Shown one piece after another: positions 31,871-44,200 of a DNA stretch of 64,000 nucleotides (within the stretch, counting starts at the first letter, position 1; every line of letters begins with the position of its first letter). The position numbers and the translations under genes are program-made. The notes beneath the pieces were generated by a model that searched no databases, was not told the DNA's origin, and saw nothing but the letters and a program-made list of their open reading frames with translations. Source of the stretch: Vicia villosa (lineage: Eukaryota > Streptophyta > Magnoliopsida > Fabales > Fabaceae); NCBI RefSeq assembly GCF_029867415.1, contig NW_026705415.1:310001-374000 (forward strand). The letters are read 5' to 3'.

Positions 31871-34800
31871 TGTAATACGGTGAACTGACTTTTTATAATC
31901 GAAAATGTCGCGGTTAAGCATGAGTCGCCACCGACTTTTATTTTATCCAATAAGAAAGGCTAAAAGAACAAAAAAAGACCTTTAAAAGATTTTGAGTTCG
32001 GGGGGTAAGTTATACAAAGGGAAGGTTTAAAAAGCACCCTTTGCATCCATGGTTTTCCATGGGCTCTTAATTGCTTAGCTCACTTTTGAATTGTTAGAGA
32101 AGTTTGAAGTGTCGTGTGTGAATAGTAAAAAGATTTCGTTAAGGACTTTAGCTTGTAAATAAGCGTAGCCTTTTTTGAAAAGTATTTGAAAATTAGTGGG
32201 AAAAAGAGTTTGAATTTGAATTTGAATTTGAAAAAGAGCAAGCAATTAAAAAGCAATTACCCTTAAGTTAGAAAAATTGTTCTTTTAGTCTTTCGGGCGA
32301 AAGGGTCTATCCATACCATGAGAGGGCAGGAAGTCTTTCAATTGGATGTGAAGGGTCGTCGCATTATCGTTCGCCATAAGACTGACCCATGCCATAGAGA
32401 GGCAGGTAGTCTAAGGGAAGGACCAAAATAGCCTTTTCGTAGGCAACCAGAGGATATCTCAGCCTTTTCGTAGGCAACTCCCGAGGGTCGAGGTCATATC
32501 AGTGTATCGAAGGCAGCATCATTAGGGTCATATGACCTTTATTTATCGAGGCAGCATGGCTGAGGTATCCTCGTATTCGAGGGACATGGCTATTCTGCAA
32601 AAAACACAAGGCAACAGGCAACAGGCAGCAAAGAGGTTACCCCAAAAGTGTGTGTGGGTGCAACAATCATGTGATTATATTCAGAAATTTTATCTTGTAA
32701 TTAAGTCATTCTAATTCAGTTCAAGACTTGCACTCCCTAAGATTACTAACCACACAGTGATATAAACAGTATAATTAAAGCAATATGGGGAAGGGAAATT
32801 GCAACCAGCGGAGGAGAGGGGAATTGAAACCAGCGGGATATAATTAAAAATTAAAACAAAAAATATTAGAGTTTAGGGTTACCGATACGCGTAGCTTTGG
32901 CGACTGACAAACCCTGAAAATTAGAAAAGAAAGAATAAACAGAGGGGTGAGTGCATTATCGGTTCGGAGGCAAACGAAATTAACCCTAAAGTAAGAAGAT
33001 AAAGAATTTAAGAATGAATAAATAAACGAAAGATACTTAGCTTTGCATTTGATCTGATATGGTTGGCGGTCGGAGGAAGCCTCGGAGGTAACCCTAAAAA
33101 AGGGCAAAGGCAGAAGAGATGAATGTATGCAATGTTCATTAAAAGACAAACCCTAATAAAAGGAAACAAAATAGACTTTTTAAAGTAAATAGGGTACTTA
33201 GCTTCGTATTTGACGTGGCGCGCAGTCGGGAGGCGTTTGAAAAAGTAACCCTGAAAAGGCACAGAAAAAGAAATATTCAGTGTATGACAAATTCTCGCAA
33301 ATCTTGATTAGGGCACAAGTTAGCCATGGTTAATAGAATAAATAAAATCGAAATAATTAATTATTGGTTTTCAACCTAATTAATTAAATCGATGAAAATA
33401 AAATTCCGATTAAATATCCTAACCCTAATATATTTTAAAAAAATGAATAAAAGTTGATTAAAACAATTATGAAATAAATAGATAAATATTCTTGTTTATT
33501 TATGTTTTTATGAGAAAAAGAATTTTAAAAAAAAAGAGTTTTGTTTTTGAAAGGATATTATATTAAAAAAACATAAACATACAACATATATAAATAGAGA
33601 AATAGGTTATATAATAAAAAGAAAAAAAAAGTAAAAGAAATTAAATAAAAAAAGGGAAGAAACTCAGCTTGCAATCATGTGTGGTTGGCTGCTGGAGAAC
33701 CATGGTGGAATAGCATCCCTGGGAGCGTTAGATTGGGCGCTGAAGAGATCAGACGGCGGGAACACGAAGGCGCATCGTGGGCGTGTGGGAGTGCAGTGCA
33801 TCGAATCTTGTAGTAAGTTATACCAAATAAAATAGCCAAAATTCTGAACGACGCCAAGAATCGAACCGATTCCATCATGCTCAAGGGATCACAGGCTTCA
33901 TTCGACCACTAGGCCATGGCTTCTTAGCTGTTAAGACACTCTAAGCAAGGATAATATAGAAAAAACAAAACATTCAAATTTTTTTTTAAAAAGGATCTCG
34001 CGCCCAGCCCGAGGACCATCTTCCTCACTCATTTTCTTTTCTGGAAAATTACAGAGACCTATACCCACAGTTCCTTGTCGTAACTATATGTAATCACCAT
34101 TAAAACCTGCAAATTGCTATCAAAAAACACAAACAAATGGTCCAAATCGGCTGTAAACCATCTCACGAACTCATTGAATCCGCTAATTTGGACTGAATTC
34201 GCCTTTGATCAAAACCCCTCTTTGTGAGGAATACAAACCCTAACCATGGCAAACTCTCTATATGTGCGAATAAAAGCAATTAAACTTGCAGAATCCATTG
34301 AAACATGATGATAAGCATAGATATATAATCAAAATCCAATTAAAGTTCGCGAACAAGTGTAATCAAGCAGTAAAAAAAATTGGCGAACCGTTTGGCTATG
34401 GAGCATGATTCCGAAAGCGTGGAAGGTGCTTGGTGACCGGGATTGCTTCACTAATGATCCAAGAACGTTGTTTGATCTCTCAAACCTCTTCAATTGCCTT
34501 GCTACTTGTGGTCTGATTTGAACTTTCTCCTGAATTTTGTGTGTGTTTCACGAACTCCTCAGGGCTGCTAATCCTTATCTTTTTTTTCTTGTATCTGCAA
34601 TGTTTGTCCTCTTATAGGAGAGTGCTTTAGGGTTGATAAAAATAGAGAAAATCTTGAGTGAATCTCTAATTTGCTATGAGAAAAATTTATTGGAAATTTG
34701 TTTGAAAATTGATTCCAAATTTCTCTAATGTTGTTCAATAATTGATCCTCTCATTCCAATCATCACTTGGCCAATTTAAAGAATATATTTGATTGATTTA

Positions 34801-35793
34801 AAAACAAAGCAAATAATATTTTCTATTTATCTTACTATTTTATGAAATTTATTTATGATTTAGATGAGTAAAAATCATAGAATAATTAACAAAAATAATA
34901 TAAAATAGGGAAATATGTCCTTTGTGTCGTGTATGGGCTCAATATGAAGATTAGATAAAGAGAATATGGGCCCATTTGGAAGTAATTGGATTTTTGGACC
35001 TTTTCTCTTCACATATGTCCTTGAAAATAGTCTAACTTTGACAAGGCCTATCTCTCTTAATTTTTGAGGTATCGAAGTGTTCTAGGACTTTTTAGAAACC
35101 TTAGAGAGTCCTCTAACCAGTGTCTTTGGTATCATGTCAAAATTATTTTCCATGCTCATTTTATGTCCTTTTGAAAAAAGTGTCTTTTTGTTGACTTTTG
35201 AAAAGGACCTATAATGTCTTGGTCCATATCTCTCAAATGAAGCATTTTTAGACTTGGCATGTGAGACACAAATTTGTAGAGAATCAAATTTCCTTCAAAA
35301 TGAGCTTAGGATGGAAAATTTTGGATGTTCCATGTGAGAGTTATGACTGGTCAAAGTTCAGTTGACTTTTCCAATGCAAAACCCTAATTTAGAAACTTTT
35401 TGATTTGTTGATTTTTGTTCTTTCCTTGATGAACCATGATCAGTTCTTGATCAAATGGTGAATGATACTTCAATATGAGGATCTTGACAAAAAATCAGGA
35501 GTTTTGACTTCACTTTGACCATAGTTGACTTTTAGGTTAACTTAGTCGATTATTGACTTTCTGAACAATTGGGTGACCAATTCTTTGAAATGAGCCTTGA
35601 TACTTGTCATAGAGATAATGTGAGATGTATTGAGCCATATGAGATGTCTTGGAGCCATTGATTCACTGATTATCCTTTGAGTGAGCCAAACCCTAGTTTT
35701 AGAGCCTTGTATAGGAGAGTGTGTCTTGGAGCTTTGTGTATTGATTTGTATTTGTATAAGAGAAATAGTGTAGGAAAATTTTGGGGTATGACA
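31871..35793 (-). mobile_element. middle LTR B2 of array B, chimeric
   Basis: A 3923-bp LTR shared by both units. Left of about 34373 it matches B3 against B1 at some 20 sites (for example the TTTGAA copy number near 32220, TTAGCTTCG near 33200 and TCCCTGGG near 33716). Right of about 34685 it matches B1 against B3 at about a dozen sites (for example TTTATTGG, AAAACAAAGCAAAT and ATAGTTGAC). The switch is what a crossover between a 5' and a 3' LTR predicts. It also contains the A/B-box segment (33858-33916). Confidence 0.9.
33858..33916 (-). promoter_or_regulatory. Pol III A/B-box-like segment in LTR B2
   Basis: TGGCCTAGTGG and GGTTCGATTC on the minus strand, 38 bases apart. Both boxes are closer to consensus than in B1. 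See the B1 copy for the argument and limits. Confidence 0.45.
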
Positions 35794-36032
35794 GCTGCCC
35801 CTGTTCAATTGTCTTAAACCTGAAGATGTAGAGTGGTTTGTATGCCAGTCGGTATCTGAAGGTGGAAGATGATTGAACACTAGAATACCAAGAAATTTGC
35901 CTTTGTCGGGGATGGGCTTGAGGATGCCATCCAGTAAATCATGCATCAGATTATGTTTGGAGTGTTTGAAAAGTAGTTGTTTGAGTGTTGATCGTTACAG
36001 AACTGATTTTAGATTTTGAAAAGTTGATTGTT

Positions 36033-36482
36033 TAAGGAATCGTCTGAGATATCGACTTAAATCTGGAGGTAGATTGTTAAGGAACCGTCCAAGGCATCGA
36101 CTTAACTCTGAAGGTGGATCATTAAGGAACCGTCCAAGGTATCGACTTAACTCCAAAGGTAGATCATTAAGGAACCGTCCAAGGTATCGACTTAGATCTG
36201 AAGGTAGATTGTTAAGGAACCGTCCAAGGCATCGACTTAACTCTAAAGGTGGATCATTAAGGAACCGTCCAAGGTATCGACTTAACTCCAAAGGTAGATC
36301 ATTAAGGAACCGTCCAAGGTATTGACTTAGATCTGAAGGTAGATTGTTAAGGAACCGTACAAGGTATCGACTTAACTCTGAAGGTGGATCATTAAGGAAC
36401 CGTCCAAGGTATCGACTTAACTCCAAAGGTAGATCATTAAGGAACCGTCCAAGGTATCGACTTAGATCTGAAAGGTTTTGAT
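36033..36482. repeat. 45-bp tandem repeat, 10 copies (I2)
   Basis: The same ten monomers and A-B-C order as 25951-26400, with only a few point differences (for example GGTATTGAC for GGTATCGAC near 36320). The array length has not changed since the duplication. Confidence 0.95.
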
Positions 36483-38062
36483 AATGTTTATTTGACTGCA
36501 TCAGTAACCTGAAAAAGGTAGAGTTAGTTTTTTATGCCATGTCATGATGCATGTAATGTGTTTATGTGACGGGATTCTCAAAATAAATGAGAACCTCGCA
36601 TGTTATGTACGCACTTGTCGCGATGCTTTATGTATTATGTATGAACGTGTATGCAATTGTATGAATATGTTTATGACATGTGATATGTGAATATGATTTA
36701 TGTTGTCTTGATTGAGAAAATAAATCTCTGTATCCTTGTGATTTTATTGTCCGATATTGTCTTGAAGATGCTCAGCCGGGGATTTATGGTTTCTGCTTGG
36801 GGATGATTAGTAGTTTGACGTACCCTGGTTTAGAGATAAACCATGTTGGAGAAGAGCAACATGTTGGATGACCGGTAGTGTTGAAGATATAGGCTTTGTT
36901 GGGGATCCATATCTGTGTCGGGACGAGAACTTTTGAAGATATCTTCTTAATGATTACTTTGTGGGGATATGATCTTATGAACCTGGCTCTGTGGGGAGAT
37001 GTGGGTGTCTTGAAAGTTGCCCCCAGTATCATAGTAACTTACTACTTGATTCAGGACACGCCACTGAGTATTGATCAAGATGCTGGACTGGACTTGCATA
37101 GATTTGCCCCAGTTAGCAGGAACTTTGGAAAGATTCGCCTCGCGAGGACTTTATGAGATGTTCACTATGGGCGATATGCCCCCAGTAATCATAGGCTCAT
37201 GAAAATGTCTCACGTTGATTGGGGAGTAGCTTTAGATATACTTGGATGCATGCCCCTAATTGTTCGAGCATCCATGAGAGATTCTCAGAATCTTGACTTG
37301 ATTGCCCCAGATTGATTGGACAAAACATGTCATGCCCCTTGTATACGTAAGAGACATGGCTTCTTGGAGTAATTTTGTTTGTCGGGATAAATTTCAGTCA
37401 TTAGCCATACCCTGTGCAAATTTATTCTGATGCTAACATTTGAAATTATGTAGCAGAATATGTTTAATAATGAATTCATGAGATGCAATGCATACGTTTG
37501 TCTTGTGTTTTTGAAAATCATTAGCATGAGATGTAAAAGCGTGATGTTTGTAAAAACATGATATTTGTAACAACATGAGGTTTGTATCAACTTAGCATTT
37601 GTGATAAACCTTAAGGAGTCGGGATACCTTTGTTATGACAGTATGCTTTCGAACTAACCATGCTTCAGTTAGGACTTTCAAGGGTTGTAACGTGGCTTGG
37701 TTCACGGTTTAAGAAATAATGGCTCAAAATTTATTTATACCCATCCCCTTCTTCGTGATGTTCTTCATCCTAAGCTCAGTTAATTCAACTTATGCATTCA
37801 GGTCCCAAGAGACTTTTGGATTTGCGCCTTTGATAATGTTGATGGTTCGCAAGCAAGGAGAAATTTTTGAGATGGCAATTACTTTTTCCTTTTGGTAGTC
37901 ATAACTTTGAGTTGTTCAAGAATTTATTGACTTCCTTTTTTTTCCATCTTTTTGATATCCCTAACTTTTGCCTGAACTATCTATTTTGAGCTTACAATCA
38001 GCGGGATGCCTTGATTTTTGCCTAGGTCATCTTTTTGATTTTTGACTTAGCAGGATTTTCTT

Positions 38063-38117
<55 letters not shown>

Positions 38118-38723
38118 AAAGATATTGACTGCCTTGTTTGATGATTGATGAACCGTCATTGTCTTTTGATTGACATTTCCAACACTTCTTTGGTGTGTGG
38201 GGTTGAACGTTTGTGATTGAAACCTTTGTTGAAAGGTGTACTAAATGATTCTCTTAAAATAGAATGCACAACCAAATTAACTGAGAACTACCCTGCCCCA
38301 GGTTAGATCAAGGGTTTTAATTAGTACAAGAAAGAAAACTTCTACTTCTTAGGCTCAAAGGGGTTGACGAGGGATTAACATCCTTATATCTCCACTGTTT
38401 AGGAATTGAAACAATGCCTGTACATCGTCAGCATAGTCCATCCAAAAGCATACTGTATGAGGTTGCGGTATCGTTTTCGTCATCCTCCCTCAAAAGGCTT
38501 ACAGCTCAGCAGGAGTTGAATAAACACAAAACATATGCAAAGTAAATACGCAATTTAAAATGAGTGATAACGAAATAATGTATTCAAGACAAACATATGC
38601 AATGCACTGATGATAATTATTAAAACAGATAATGTCTGTCATGATTCGAATGTTTAAAAAAACAGAATAGAAATTGCAAATGAAAGTAAAGCTAATGATT
38701 AAAAGTTCATCCACTTTTAGACA
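36483..38723 (-). other. 3' UTR of I2 with (TA)n at 38065-38113
   Basis: Non-coding and nearly identical to 26401-28656 in I1. It holds the GGGGA-rich stretch and a TA microsatellite of about 24 units. No gene is seen. Confidence 0.75.
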
Positions 38724-39521
38724 TTAATCAGTCTTGTCGTGATTGTGCCTGGGAGTAGTGATCACTACAGGAGTCTTGGGATGAGGGAATTCAATTTCAC
38801 CAGCATCGATCATATCTTGGATCTTGTTTTTTAATGGCCAACAATCATTCGTGTCATGTCCAGGGCTATTGGAGTGATATGCGCACCTCGCATCGGGCTT
38901 ATGGCTAGGAGCGGAAGTGTTGGGCTTTATAGGAGGATCCCTCATAGTAATCAAGTTTGCTCTCAACAAATGTTGTAATGCCTGAGCCAACGACATGTTG
39001 ATCTTTGTGAACTGACGCTTGGGTGCGTCTACCTTGCGTCTTTGTTGTGGAACTGGTGTAGAGATCAAAATTGTCCCCACAGATTGGTTGTGTTCATTGC
39101 GACCTTTCTGATTGTGCTCAGCATTAGTCAGGTGAGGTTCTTCAGATGAAATGATCTTTTCATCAATTAAGTCTTGGATCTTGTGCTTCAATATCCAACA
39201 ATCCTCTGTACCATGACCAGGACTATTCGAATAATAAGCACATCTTGCATTAGGGTTATACTGATGAGACAAAGTGTTAGGATTCCGAGGAGGATCCCTC
39301 AAAGTAATTAGTCCCTTATTCAGCAACTGTTGCAATGTTTCAGCCAAAGTCATGTTGATCCTTGTAAATTGTCTTTTATGTGTGTTGTGTTTATGTTGAT
39401 TCCTCTCCTTCTCGATCAGAAATGCCTTCAATTCTTCTTGCCCCTTGGTCAAGTTAATGGTCAAAGCTTGGAATTCAGCATTCTGAGCTTGGAGATTCTT
39501 GACAGATTGTTCGAGATCCAT
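38724..39521 (-). CDS. ORF2 of I2: gag-like protein with two zinc modules, open frame
   Basis: A 265-aa protein, the uninterrupted two-module homologue of the element A gag-like protein. It starts MDLEQSVKNLQAQ with a short coiled-coil segment. Module one has helix MTLAETLQQLLNKGLIT and a finger beginning CAYYS-SPGHGTEDC, in which the first ligand histidine is tyrosine. Module two has MSLAQALQHLLRANLIT and an intact CAYHS-SPGHDTNDC finger. It ends after a basic/His-rich tail. The open frame may be chance survival: its neighbour ORF1 is dead and the element PBS is mutated. If expressed, it could bind RNA through the second finger only. There is no pol nearby. Confidence 0.65.
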   Translation of the reverse strand: MDLEQSVKNLQAQNAEFQALTINLTKGQEELKAFLIEKERNQHKHNTHKRQFTRINMTLAETLQQLLNKGLITLRDPPRNPNTLSHQYNPNARCAYYSNSPGHGTEDCWILKHKIQDLIDEKIISSEEPHLTNAEHNQKGRNEHNQSVGTILISTPVPQQRRKVDAPKRQFTKINMSLAQALQHLLRANLITMRDPPIKPNTSAPSHKPDARCAYHSNSPGHDTNDCWPLKNKIQDMIDAGEIEFPHPKTPVVITTPRHNHDKTD

Positions 39522-39768
39522 CTTTCTTACTGAAATAAACAGCAGAAAGATGAGGCACTTGTTTTTATGAAACCTATGATGTGATGTTTATGAATGATAT
39601 GATTATGCATACGCAATGATCTCAAGGAGTTAAAGGCCTTTTAACACATTTAAAAAAAGAGAAGTAGAAGCAAAACCAATTAATTGTTTTAATTAGAAAC
39701 CAATGTATTATATGTTTTTTTTGAAGTTACATCAAAGAAATACTAAATAATAAATAAAATAAAAGAAA

Positions 39769-40902
39769 TCATTCTTCAAGTCGGCGCTTCCTCTTCAATC
39801 CTCTGATTTCTTCTTTATGGGCTTTGACCATCTCGTTCTTTTCTTGAATAAGCCTATCAATCTCTTGTTCCCATGATTGTATTTGATCAGGTGAGATAAA
39901 GTCTTCAATCTTCCACTTGCGAGAGAAATAGTCAAGCATGCTATCTCGTTCTTTAGCATTAGCCACTAATACTACTTTCTCTGCCTCAACTTCTTGTAGA
40001 CGCTTCTCAAGATTAGCCTTTTCTTGTCTTAAGTGGGCAACGGTGGCAGCAAGGTCTTCGTTTGGAGCGGGCACATAAGGCTCCAATTCTACGTGAACCT
40101 CGGGAGGAGTGATCCTTGGGACAACAGGTGTGTCAGGTGGATGTGGTATGCCAAACTCGACGACTCGGTCATAAATCCATTTAAAGTAAAGATCTGAAGG
40201 AGTATCGATCCTTGTTCCCAAATCTCTTGCACCCACCTTTTTTACTTCGTACCAAGCTTTAATGAAGCGATTCTTCTTTTCGGTTGTATCTGAACCATGG
40301 TCAAAACTTTCCGCACTAAGATATATGGAGCGGGGCTTATCTTTCAAAGCGAAACCAAACTGATGTCGAGCATGTATAGGATTATAAGTAATTCTTCCTT
40401 GGGTGCCAAGAAGAGGCACATTAGGGAACTCTCCACAGCGATCAAATAACTGAACTCCCTCGAACTTTTTTGGATACCAAATGATGTCGTCGTATGAAAG
40501 TTCCATAATCCTTTGAATCTAGGTCAAACCTTCTTCATTCTTTATTGAGGATCGGGGTAGGTGAGAAATAAACTACCTATGTAGGAGGGGAATGCACCCT
40601 AGAACACAACCTCGTCTCTTTGTCACTCTGGCATTGATGGAATGCAATAAATCACCAAGTAGAGTAGGAACTGGATTCTTGCTAAGGAAGATCTTGATGG
40701 CAGCCTTATCAACAACTTTGTCGCAGCGGTGAAATAGAACTTGTCCATATATCAGCAGGGTTAGAACACTTTCTAAGGCATCCATGCTTAAAGCTTTAGC
40801 AAAGATCTTAGCTTTCTCGTACAAGAAATCCACGGGTATCCCAGAATAGTCTCTTTTGTTGATCCAAACCTTATTAATTTCTGATCTTGGTAGATGTAGA
40901 GC
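39769..40902 (-). pseudogene. ORF1 of I2, N-terminus deleted and two stops
   Basis: It corresponds to residues about 110-486 of the element A ORF1. The first 110 codons and much of the leader are lost in a 740-bp deletion. Stops at 40573-40575 and 40519-40521 (Trp codons 219 and 237 in element A, both now TAG) are shared with I1. The C-terminal 245 codons (39769-40506) stay open and carry the DUF7745-like region, coiled coil and basic end. The deletion joins leader sequence in frame to residue 110, giving an artificial open frame to 40941. Confidence 0.9.
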
Positions 40903-41198
40903 TCCGGCGCACCCACAGACACATACATAGACCTCCCTCATTTGAGAAAGGTGTGCATATGCTATGGAGTCCTAACTCAAGTGTGAACTTCATATTGACT
41001 CATCTCCCACATATGTGAAAGAGGTCGCCATGACTATGCCACTCCTAATCTTAAGTGTACTTGAATCCGGGTGTAGGATTCGTCCTTCAGTTAATTCCCA
41101 AAAACGCCCCTGAAAAATAAAACAAACAAAGCAAACAATAGAAAACATTTAAGTGAATCCTAAACTTTTAAGGTAACCCCTCTTTTATCGAAATTTAA
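40903..41198 (-). other. remaining leader of I2
   Basis: The PBS-proximal part of the leader, colinear with 31549-31848. No gene. Confidence 0.75.
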
Positions 41199-41216
41199 TC
41201 CCCAGCAGAGTTGCTA
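41199..41216 (-). other. mutated primer-binding site next to LTR B3
   Basis: The minus strand reads TAGCAACTCTGCTGGGGA, identical to the I1 copy. It marks B3 as the true 5' LTR of the array. Confidence 0.8.
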
Positions 41217-41220
41217 GTTC

Positions 41221-44200
41221 TGTAATACGGTGAACTGACTTTTTATAATCGAAAATGTCGCGGTTAAGCATGAGTCGCCACCGACTTTTATTTTATCCAA
41301 TAAGAAAGGCTAAAAGAACAGAAAAAGACCTTTAAAAGATTTTGAGTTCGGGGGGTAAGTTATACAAAGGGAAGGTTTAAAAAGCACCCTTTGCATCCAT
41401 GGTTTTCCATGGGCTCTTAATTGCTTAGCTCACTTTTGAATTGTTTGAGAAGTTTGAAGTGTCGTGTGTGAATAGTAAAAAGATTTCGTTAAGGAATTTA
41501 GCTTGTAAATAAGCGTAGCCTTTTTTGAAAAGTATTTGAAAATTAGTGGGAAAAAGAGTTTGAATTTGAATTTGAATTTGAAAAAGAGCAAGCAATTAAA
41601 AAGCAATTACCCTTAAGTTAGAAAAATTGTTCTTTTAGTCTTTCGGGCGAAAGGGTCTATCCATACCATGAGAGGGCAGGAAGTCTTTCAATTGGATGTG
41701 AAGGGTCGTCGCATTATCGTTCGCCATAAGACTTACCCATGCCATAGAGAGGCAGGTAGTCTAAGGGAAGGACCAGAATAGCCTTTTCGTAGGCAACTAG
41801 AGGATACCTCAGCCTTTTCGTAGGCAACTCCCGAGGGTCGAGGTCATATCAGTGTATCGAAAGCAGCATCATTAGGGTCATATGACCTTTATTTATCGAG
41901 GCAGCATGGCTGAGGTATCCTCGTATTCGAGGGACATGGCTATTCTACAAAAAACACAAGGCAACAGGCAACAGGCAGCAAAGAGGTTACCCCAAAAGTG
42001 TGTGTGGGTGCAACAATCATGTGATTATATCCAGAAATTTTATCTTGTAATTAAGTCATTCTAATTCAGTTCAAGACTTGCACTCCCTAAGATTACTAAC
42101 CACACAGTGATATAAACAGTATAATTAAAGCAATATGGGGAAGGGAAATTGCAACCAGCGGAGGAGAGGGGAATTGAAACCAGCGGGATATAATTAAAAA
42201 TTAAAACAGAAAATATTAGAGTTTAGGGTTACCGATACGCGTAGCTTTGGCGACTGACAAACCCTGAAAATTGGAAAAGAAAGAATAAACAGAGGGGTGA
42301 GTGCATTATCGGTTCGGAGGCAAACGAAATTAACCCTAAAGTAAGAAGATAAAGAATTTAAGAATGAATAAATAAACGAAAGATACTTAGCTTTGCATTT
42401 GATCTGATATGGTTGGCGGTCGGAGGAAGCCTCGGAGGTAACCCTAAAAAAGGGCAAAGGCAGAAGAGATGAATGTATGCAATGTTCATTAAAAGACAAA
42501 CCCTAATAAAAGGAAACAAAATAGACTTTTTAAAGTAAATAGGGTACTTAGCTTCGTATTTGACGTGGCGCGCAGTCGGGAGGCGTTTGAAAAAGTAACC
42601 CTGAAAAGGCACAGAAAAAGAAATATTCAGTGTATGACAAATTCTCGCAAATCTTGATTAGGGCACAAGTTAGCCATGGTTAATAGAATAAATAAAATCG
42701 AAATAATTAATTATTGGTTTTCAACCTAATTAATTAAATCGATGAAAATAAAATTCCGATTAAATATCCTAACCCTAATATATTTTAAAAAAATGAATAA
42801 AAGTTGATTAAAACAATTATGAAATAAATAGATAAATATTCTTGTTTATTTATGTTTTTATGAGAAAAAGAATTTTAAAAAAAAGAGTTTTGTTTTTGAA
42901 AGGATATTATATTAAAAAAACATAAACATACAACATATATAAATAGAGAAATAGGTTATATAATAAAAAGAAAAAAAAAGTAAAAGAAATTAAATAAAAA
43001 AAAGGGAAGAAACTCAGCTTGCAATCATGTGTGGTTGGCTGCTGGAGAACCATGGTGGAATAGCATCCCTGGGAGCGTTAGATTGGGCGCTGAAGAGATC
43101 AGACGGCGGGAACACGAAGGCGCATCGTGGGCGTGTGGGAGTGCGGTGCATCGAATCTTGTAGTAAGCTATACCAAATAAAATAGCCAAAATTCTGAACG
43201 ACGCCAAGAATCGAACCGATTCCATCATGCTCAAGGGATCACAGGCTTCATTCGACCACTAGGCCATGGCTTCTTAGCTGTTAAGACACTCTAAGCAAAG
43301 ATAATATAGAAAAAACAAAACATTCAAAATTTTTTTTAAAAAGGATCTCGCGCCCAGCCCGAGGACCATCTTCCTCACTCGTTTTCTTTTCTGGAAAATT
43401 ACAGAGACCTATACCCACAGTTCCTTGTCGTAACTATATGTAATCACCATTAAAACATGCAAATTGCTATCAAAAAACACAAACAAATGGTCCAAATCGG
43501 CTGTAAACCATCTCACGAACTCATTGAATCCGCTAATTTGGACTGAATTCGCCTTTGATCAAAACCCCTCTTTGTGAGGAATACAAACCCTAACCATGGA
43601 AAACTCTCTATATGTGCGAATCAAAGCAATTAAACTTGCAGAATCCATTGAAACATGATGATAAGCATAGATATATAATCAAAATCCAATTAAAGTTCGC
43701 GAACAAGTGTAATCAAGCAGTAAAAAAAATTGGCGAACCGTTTGGCTATGGAGCATGATTCCGAAAGCGTGGAAGGTGCTTGGTGACCGGGATTGCTTCA
43801 TTAACGATCCAAGAACGTTGTTTGATCTCTCAAACCTCTTCAATTGCCTTGCTACTTGTGGTCCGATTTGAACTTTCTCCTGAATTTTGTGTGTGTTTCA
43901 CGAACTCCTCAGGGCTGCTAATCCTTATCTTTTTTTTTCTTGTATCTGCAATGTTTGTCCTCTTATAGGAGAGTGCTTTAGGGTTGATAAAAATAGAGAA
44001 AATCTTGAGTGAATCTCTAATTTGCTATGAGAAAAATTGATTAGAAATTTGTTTGAAAATTGATTCCAAATTTCTCTAATTTTGTTCAATAATTGATCCT
44101 CTCATTCCAATCATCACTTGGCCAATTTAAAGAATATATTTGATTGATTTAAAATCAAAGTAAATAATATTTTCTATTTATCTTACTATTTTATGAAATT

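Larger units (their letters stand above)
35794..41220 (-). mobile_element. internal domain I2 of array B
   Basis: A 5427-bp duplicate of I1. It differs mainly by a 740-bp deletion over the leader and the start of ORF1 (joined near 40899-40902 at a GAGC microhomology), a shorter TA tract, and the absence of the 23-bp gag deletion. Confidence 0.9.
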
